Part shown: positions 44,144 to 46,993 of the stretch, piece by piece
How the letters are laid out: each line of letters opens with the position of its first letter
Numbering within the stretch: position 1 is the stretch's first letter
From: Methylophaga pinxianii
GTDB taxonomy: Bacteria > Pseudomonadota > Gammaproteobacteria > Nitrosococcales > Methylophagaceae
Assembly (NCBI RefSeq): GCF_020447225.1
Contig: NZ_JAJAEO010000163.1
Span: 1-46,993, forward strand
Direction of reading: 5' to 3'
Length of the DNA stretch: 46,993 bases
Notes under the pieces: generated by a model
What the model was told of the DNA's origin: nothing
Databases searched by the model: none
Seen by the model: the letters and a program-made list of their open reading frames with translations, nothing else
Translations under genes and position numbers: made by a program

Positions 44144-45319
44144 ATGTCAGTAAATTTACTTGATGCTCGTGGAACGCCCGTCGAAAAGCAAAAATTCACT
44201 TTGCGTGAATTGGTGCAAAAGCCAATCAGCAAAATGGATGATGACGCTTTCACCCGGGTTCGAATTATTCTCGCCAATGGACTTGAACAGCAGGCCAATC
44301 GTTTTCAACACATGTGCAGCCAGATCAATGGTGAATTACGACCCGCTCTCGCTTCAGTGAGAAGGGTAGAACATCATCAACAAACGATGATCAATTGGTT
44401 ACTTTCGTCAGATCATTCACCAATAGAAACCACTATCGGTTATGAGCAAGTGGCGATAGAAGTCACCGCCGCTATCGCTCAACAAGAGCCGGATCCTTAT
44501 CTTGCTCAGGTCTACCGATTTGGTTTATTGGAAGACTTTGATCATATGTACCGTTACTCGGCATTACTTGACCGGGTGGAAGGCAAGGATGCGAATAATA
44601 TTTTGCAATGTTATACGGATATTATTCCCGGCCGGATAACCTTTGATGAACATCGACATCCAACCGATGATCTTCGCGATCATTATGATCGGACAAAAGC
44701 CGCTCCGATTAGCAAAATGAATGCATTGACGATTATGTCTGGCGAATATCAGACTCGTGATTATTATATGAATATCGGCCCCATGTTTTCCGATCCGGTC
44801 GCCCGGCAGCTGTATGCCGAAATTGCTTCGATTGAAGAGCAACATGTAACGCAATATGGTTCCATTATCGATCCCGATGAAACCTTGCTGGAAAAATGGC
44901 TGCTGTATGAAGCAAATGAGGTCTATAACTACTACAGCTTTATGGAAAGTGAAGGTAATCCCCGAATTAAAGCGATTTGGGAACGCTTTATGGATTATGA
45001 ATTAGGCCATCTGGATCTGGTCAAAAATCTGTTTCAAAAGTATGAGAACCGTGACCCGGCGGAAATTCTGCCCGAAACGCTTCCGGATCCGATCCCGTTC
45101 GAAAGCCAGCGGGAATTTGTCCGTCAGACATTAGAGGCAGAAATACATTTGCGTACTAACGGCAGCAAGTTCGTTAATAAACAAGATGAGAGCCGTCAGA
45201 GTATTGAATACCGTGACTACATTAATTCAGAAGGCTCGCCTTCCAATGCCGTTGCTGAAGGTTATGTCTGGACACCTGGAACTGAAATTACTCGACTCAC
45301 AGCTGTAGGAGGTAAATAA
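44144..45319 (+). CDS. Large ferritin-like (diiron carboxylate) protein, unknown function
   Basis: 391 aa, helical and soluble. In the middle and C-terminal half four helices carry the full ligand set in order: GEYQTRDYY (Glu), IASIEEQHVTQYG (ExxH), YEANEVYNYYSFM (Glu) and DYELGHLDLV (ExxH). The first half has another possible set (VEHHQQ, EQVAIEVT, LEDFDHMYRY) that is less complete, so an ancestral duplication is possible. No known ferritin subclass is recognised. One base separates it from a second ferritin-like gene, and both are under a sigma-54 promoter. Confidence 0.8.
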   Translation: MSVNLLDARGTPVEKQKFTLRELVQKPISKMDDDAFTRVRIILANGLEQQANRFQHMCSQINGELRPALASVRRVEHHQQTMINWLLSSDHSPIETTIGYEQVAIEVTAAIAQQEPDPYLAQVYRFGLLEDFDHMYRYSALLDRVEGKDANNILQCYTDIIPGRITFDEHRHPTDDLRDHYDRTKAAPISKMNALTIMSGEYQTRDYYMNIGPMFSDPVARQLYAEIASIEEQHVTQYGSIIDPDETLLEKWLLYEANEVYNYYSFMESEGNPRIKAIWERFMDYELGHLDLVKNLFQKYENRDPAEILPETLPDPIPFESQREFVRQTLEAEIHLRTNGSKFVNKQDESRQSIEYRDYINSEGSPSNAVAEGYVWTPGTEITRLTAVGGK

Positions 45320-45320
45320 C

Positions 45321-46058
45321 ATGCCACAGGCAAATAAAATGGGAATGAATAAAACCGGAATGGCCATGTCTCCCATTCAGGGCAAACAGATGATGGAGGG
45401 GGCTAAAGAACTGACCCAAGCCGGCCCGATCAGCTTCGCTGCAATGGAAAAGATTCGTAGTGATTATGCATCACCTGATGATTATATTGGAACGGTACCG
45501 GTGCCGGATTCTTTTAAAGGAATGTTGAGTGCAGGCAAAGAAAAAATACAGGGGCATAATCCTGAAGTATTGATTAATAAGTTGGGCCAGCGTCTGGCAT
45601 TTGAAAGAACAGGAGTGCGAATTTATGATGCACTCATTTTTAAGTGTGAAACCATCAATGATCCCATTTCTAAAGAAGTCATTTCAATCGACAGTTTGAA
45701 ACATTTCCGTGACGAAGAGGCGGAGCATTTCTTTCTGTTAAAAGAAGTTATTGAATCTTTGGGAGCCGATCCAACTGCCATGACACCGGATGCCGATGTG
45801 AGTGCGTTAGCCTCGATGGGTATTCCTAAAGTATTGATGGAACCTCGCACCACTGTGCTGCAATGTCTAGAGGCGGTACAAACCACTGAGCTGACGGATA
45901 ACGCAGCCTGGGAAGTATTAATAAAATTATGTAACAACATGGGCATGTCAGAATTAGCGGATAAATTCAGCAAACCGTTGAAGCAGGAAAAAACGCATGC
46001 TGAAACGATAAAAAACTGGATTAATAAATTAGCTTTGATGCAAGCCGGAACAATGTAA
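45321..46058 (+). CDS. Second ferritin-like protein of the pair
   Basis: 245 aa. N-terminal 80 residues are Met/Gly/Lys-rich and low in structure (NKMGMNKTGMAMSPIQGKQMM). Then four helices with ligands: RLAFERTGVRIYDAL (Glu), FRDEEAEHFFLLKE (ExxH), CLEAVQTTELTDNAAWE (Glu) and QEKTHAETIKNW (ExxH). It is translated immediately after the 391-aa partner (RBS AGGAGG, 1-base gap), suggesting a heteromeric diiron complex. A terminator follows at 46082. Confidence 0.8.
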   Translation: MPQANKMGMNKTGMAMSPIQGKQMMEGAKELTQAGPISFAAMEKIRSDYASPDDYIGTVPVPDSFKGMLSAGKEKIQGHNPEVLINKLGQRLAFERTGVRIYDALIFKCETINDPISKEVISIDSLKHFRDEEAEHFFLLKEVIESLGADPTAMTPDADVSALASMGIPKVLMEPRTTVLQCLEAVQTTELTDNAAWEVLIKLCNNMGMSELADKFSKPLKQEKTHAETIKNWINKLALMQAGTM

Positions 46059-46081
46059 AACTTACTGGCATTCAACACTGA

Positions 46082-46110
46082 AAAGCCGGAGTTTAATCTC
46101 CGGCTTTTTT
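46082..46110. terminator. Rho-independent terminator of the ferritin-like operon (bidirectional)
   Basis: AAAGCCGGAG and CTCCGGCTTT form a 10-bp stem with a 6-nt loop and a T tract. The A tract on the left side would also let it work for the minus-strand gene at 46209. Confidence 0.92.
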
Positions 46111-46208
46111 ATTGGAACAAGTGAGCAAATTTAATTGATAAAAACTAAACCTAAGCTCTTGTCAGCTTAATGTAAGGGATTGTTTGGTTTTCAGCACGAT
46201 ATTCAGAT

Positions 46209-46718
46209 TTAATCTAAAATCCAGATAATTAGCAAAGCCAAAATCACTAAAAATAACAATGACTTTAATAAGAATTTTTTTCGGTTATATTTCATTTCAG
46301 CACGCCAGCCACGCTCAGTGTAAATATTGGGTATATGGCCTGTAAAAATATCGCCAATAAACCCTTCAACTACATTGATTCTATCTGCCAGTAATAATGG
46401 CGCCCAGCGAGCCAGAGTGGATTCACTTTTTTTAAATGCTAATCTTCTTATAACGCCACTTAAACCACTGGGTGGTACCGATGTGCCAAACACCGCACTA
46501 ATATTTGGCCTTTCTACAGATTTGAGCACTTCTACACCTGCACTTATTTGCTGAACAGGCCGTTCCCATGTGTAACCTCTGATTTCTTCATCAGTTCTTA
46601 TTTTCATGGGGTAGGTGGGATCATTTTTAGGATTAATATCAACGCCCCAACCCGGGATGTCTCGAAAATTCCCACTCGGTTTGTTTTCAAATTCTTGGTC
46701 AGTATCATCGGAAATCAT
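46209..46718 (-). CDS. Tail-anchored hypothetical protein
   Basis: 169 aa. A polar N-terminus, a conserved-looking middle (GVIRRLAFKKSEST, WAPLLLADRINVVEGFI, HIPNIYTERGWRAE) and one C-terminal hydrophobic helix (about 149-168, LKSLLFLVILALLIIWIL). That layout points to a membrane-anchored cytoplasmic protein. GAGGA lies upstream of the ATG. I recall similar proteins in proteobacteria but no defined function. It is next to a truncated alcohol dehydrogenase. Confidence 0.7.
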   Translation of the reverse strand: MISDDTDQEFENKPSGNFRDIPGWGVDINPKNDPTYPMKIRTDEEIRGYTWERPVQQISAGVEVLKSVERPNISAVFGTSVPPSGLSGVIRRLAFKKSESTLARWAPLLLADRINVVEGFIGDIFTGHIPNIYTERGWRAEMKYNRKKFLLKSLLFLVILALLIIWILD

Positions 46719-46769
46719 ATTAAAGTCCTCAAGTTTGAATTAAATTCAACGTGGAGTATCAGACCGGGT

Positions 46770-46895
46770 TCAGCTTGATACCGAGGGGGGAAGTAAGACC
46801 GGTTTGATGCACCCATCAAGCTTGGAAGACATAATACGATAACCATCTGCAATATCTTCCAGAGGGATTTCATGGGTAATAAGTTCAGAAGGTTT
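46770..46895 (-). pseudogene. Zinc alcohol dehydrogenase, C-terminal fragment cut by an IS element
   Basis: Reading backwards from the IS edge at 46896 the frame gives SELITHEIPLEDIADGYRI and then KLDGCIKPVLLP, the C-terminus of a medium-chain zinc alcohol dehydrogenase of the formaldehyde dehydrogenase-like kind (THxLPLxxAxxAYxIF...KDxCIKVVLxP). The N-terminal and middle parts are missing because the frame passes into an IS3-type end. It differs from the intact enzyme at 35220. Confidence 0.75.
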
Positions 46896-46993
46896 TGACC
46901 TTTCCCCTGAGTTAGTACCAATCCCTTGATGAGATTTGGTTACTTTATGCGGCCTGTTTTGCATATTCAACTGGCGACATGTAATTCAGTGAG
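46896..46993 (-). mobile_element. IS3-family element, right end, extending beyond the window
   Basis: The terminal TGACCTTTCCCCTGAGTTAG at 46896 starts like IS3-family inverted repeats (TGACCTGCCCC...). It is followed on the minus strand by the transposase tail at 46945. The other end and any target duplication lie outside the window. Confidence 0.7.
46945..46993 (-). CDS. IS3-family transposase OrfB, C-terminus only
   Basis: The last 15 residues, SLNYMSPVEYAKQAA, followed by TAA, match the usual C-terminal tail of IS3-group OrfB transposases (HSSLxYxSPxExE...). It runs off the right edge of the window. The DDE catalytic part is not visible. Confidence 0.75.
   Translation of the reverse strand, partial: SLNYMSPVEYAKQAA

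Noticed and set aside
46715-46921. 68-codon minus-strand frame across the IS junction
   Set aside because: It is out of frame with the alcohol dehydrogenase fragment, which is the recognisable coding signal there.

Overview
The window looks like chromosomal DNA of a gammaproteobacterium of moderate GC content. Nothing in it names the genus. The gene set (Na+-pumping oxaloacetate decarboxylase, a Yej-type peptide importer, ACR3-type arsenic genes, a cbb3-type oxidase subunit) would suit a marine or aquatic methylotroph such as Methylophaga, but that is an impression only. No rRNA, tRNA, CRISPR array or prophage was found.

Layout. 1-154: the start of a Memo-family gene running off the left edge. 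359-5338: a flavin-binding split-barrel protein, then a LysR regulator divergent from a DoxX / NADH:quinone reductase / pirin operon, a polysaccharide deacetylase and a DUF305 protein. 5434-9675: a MarC protein, a K+/H+ antiporter, an Old Yellow Enzyme and a small secreted protein. 9836-11025: a DNA-alkylation repair pair (alkyltransferase and AlkB). 11027-13900: an arsenic operon (arsR, arsC, acr3 and an ArsJ-type GAPDH but no arsJ). 14656-17918: oadGAB, the sodium-pumping oxaloacetate decarboxylase. 18167-22619: a KefB/YbaL antiporter, a short RNase J-like protein and a patatin. 22787-28899: a four-gene peptide ABC importer. 29021-31683: a glutathione peroxidase and a membrane diguanylate cyclase.

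31.8 to 46.9 kb is the accessory and most interesting part. It holds a CBS-domain protein, three ferritin-like proteins, an FMN reductase, ChaB with a K+ channel, a zinc alcohol dehydrogenase, an orphan CcoN oxidase subunit, a DUF2269 / SDR-DoxX pair, a SprT-like metalloprotein, a GAF-GGDEF protein and a degenerate SDR. Four promoters of the sigma-54 type (GGCAT at -24, TTGC at -12, exact spacing) sit directly upstream of four of these genes (31870, 35160, 41853, 44086). The orphan ccoN has an FNR/Anr-like palindrome instead. I read this as a co-regulated stress, low-oxygen or metal-redox island controlled by RpoN plus FNR.

The right edge shows decay: a zinc alcohol dehydrogenase C-terminus is cut at 46895/46896 by the end of an IS3-family element. 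An earlier scar at 41388-41585 keeps only the C-terminus of what looks like a CocE/NonD-type hydrolase.

Gene links: the arsenic, alkyl-repair, azoreductase and peroxidase genes form a general detoxification theme. The oad pump exports Na+, and three separate K+ handling proteins (6119, 18167, 33674) suggest attention to ion balance.
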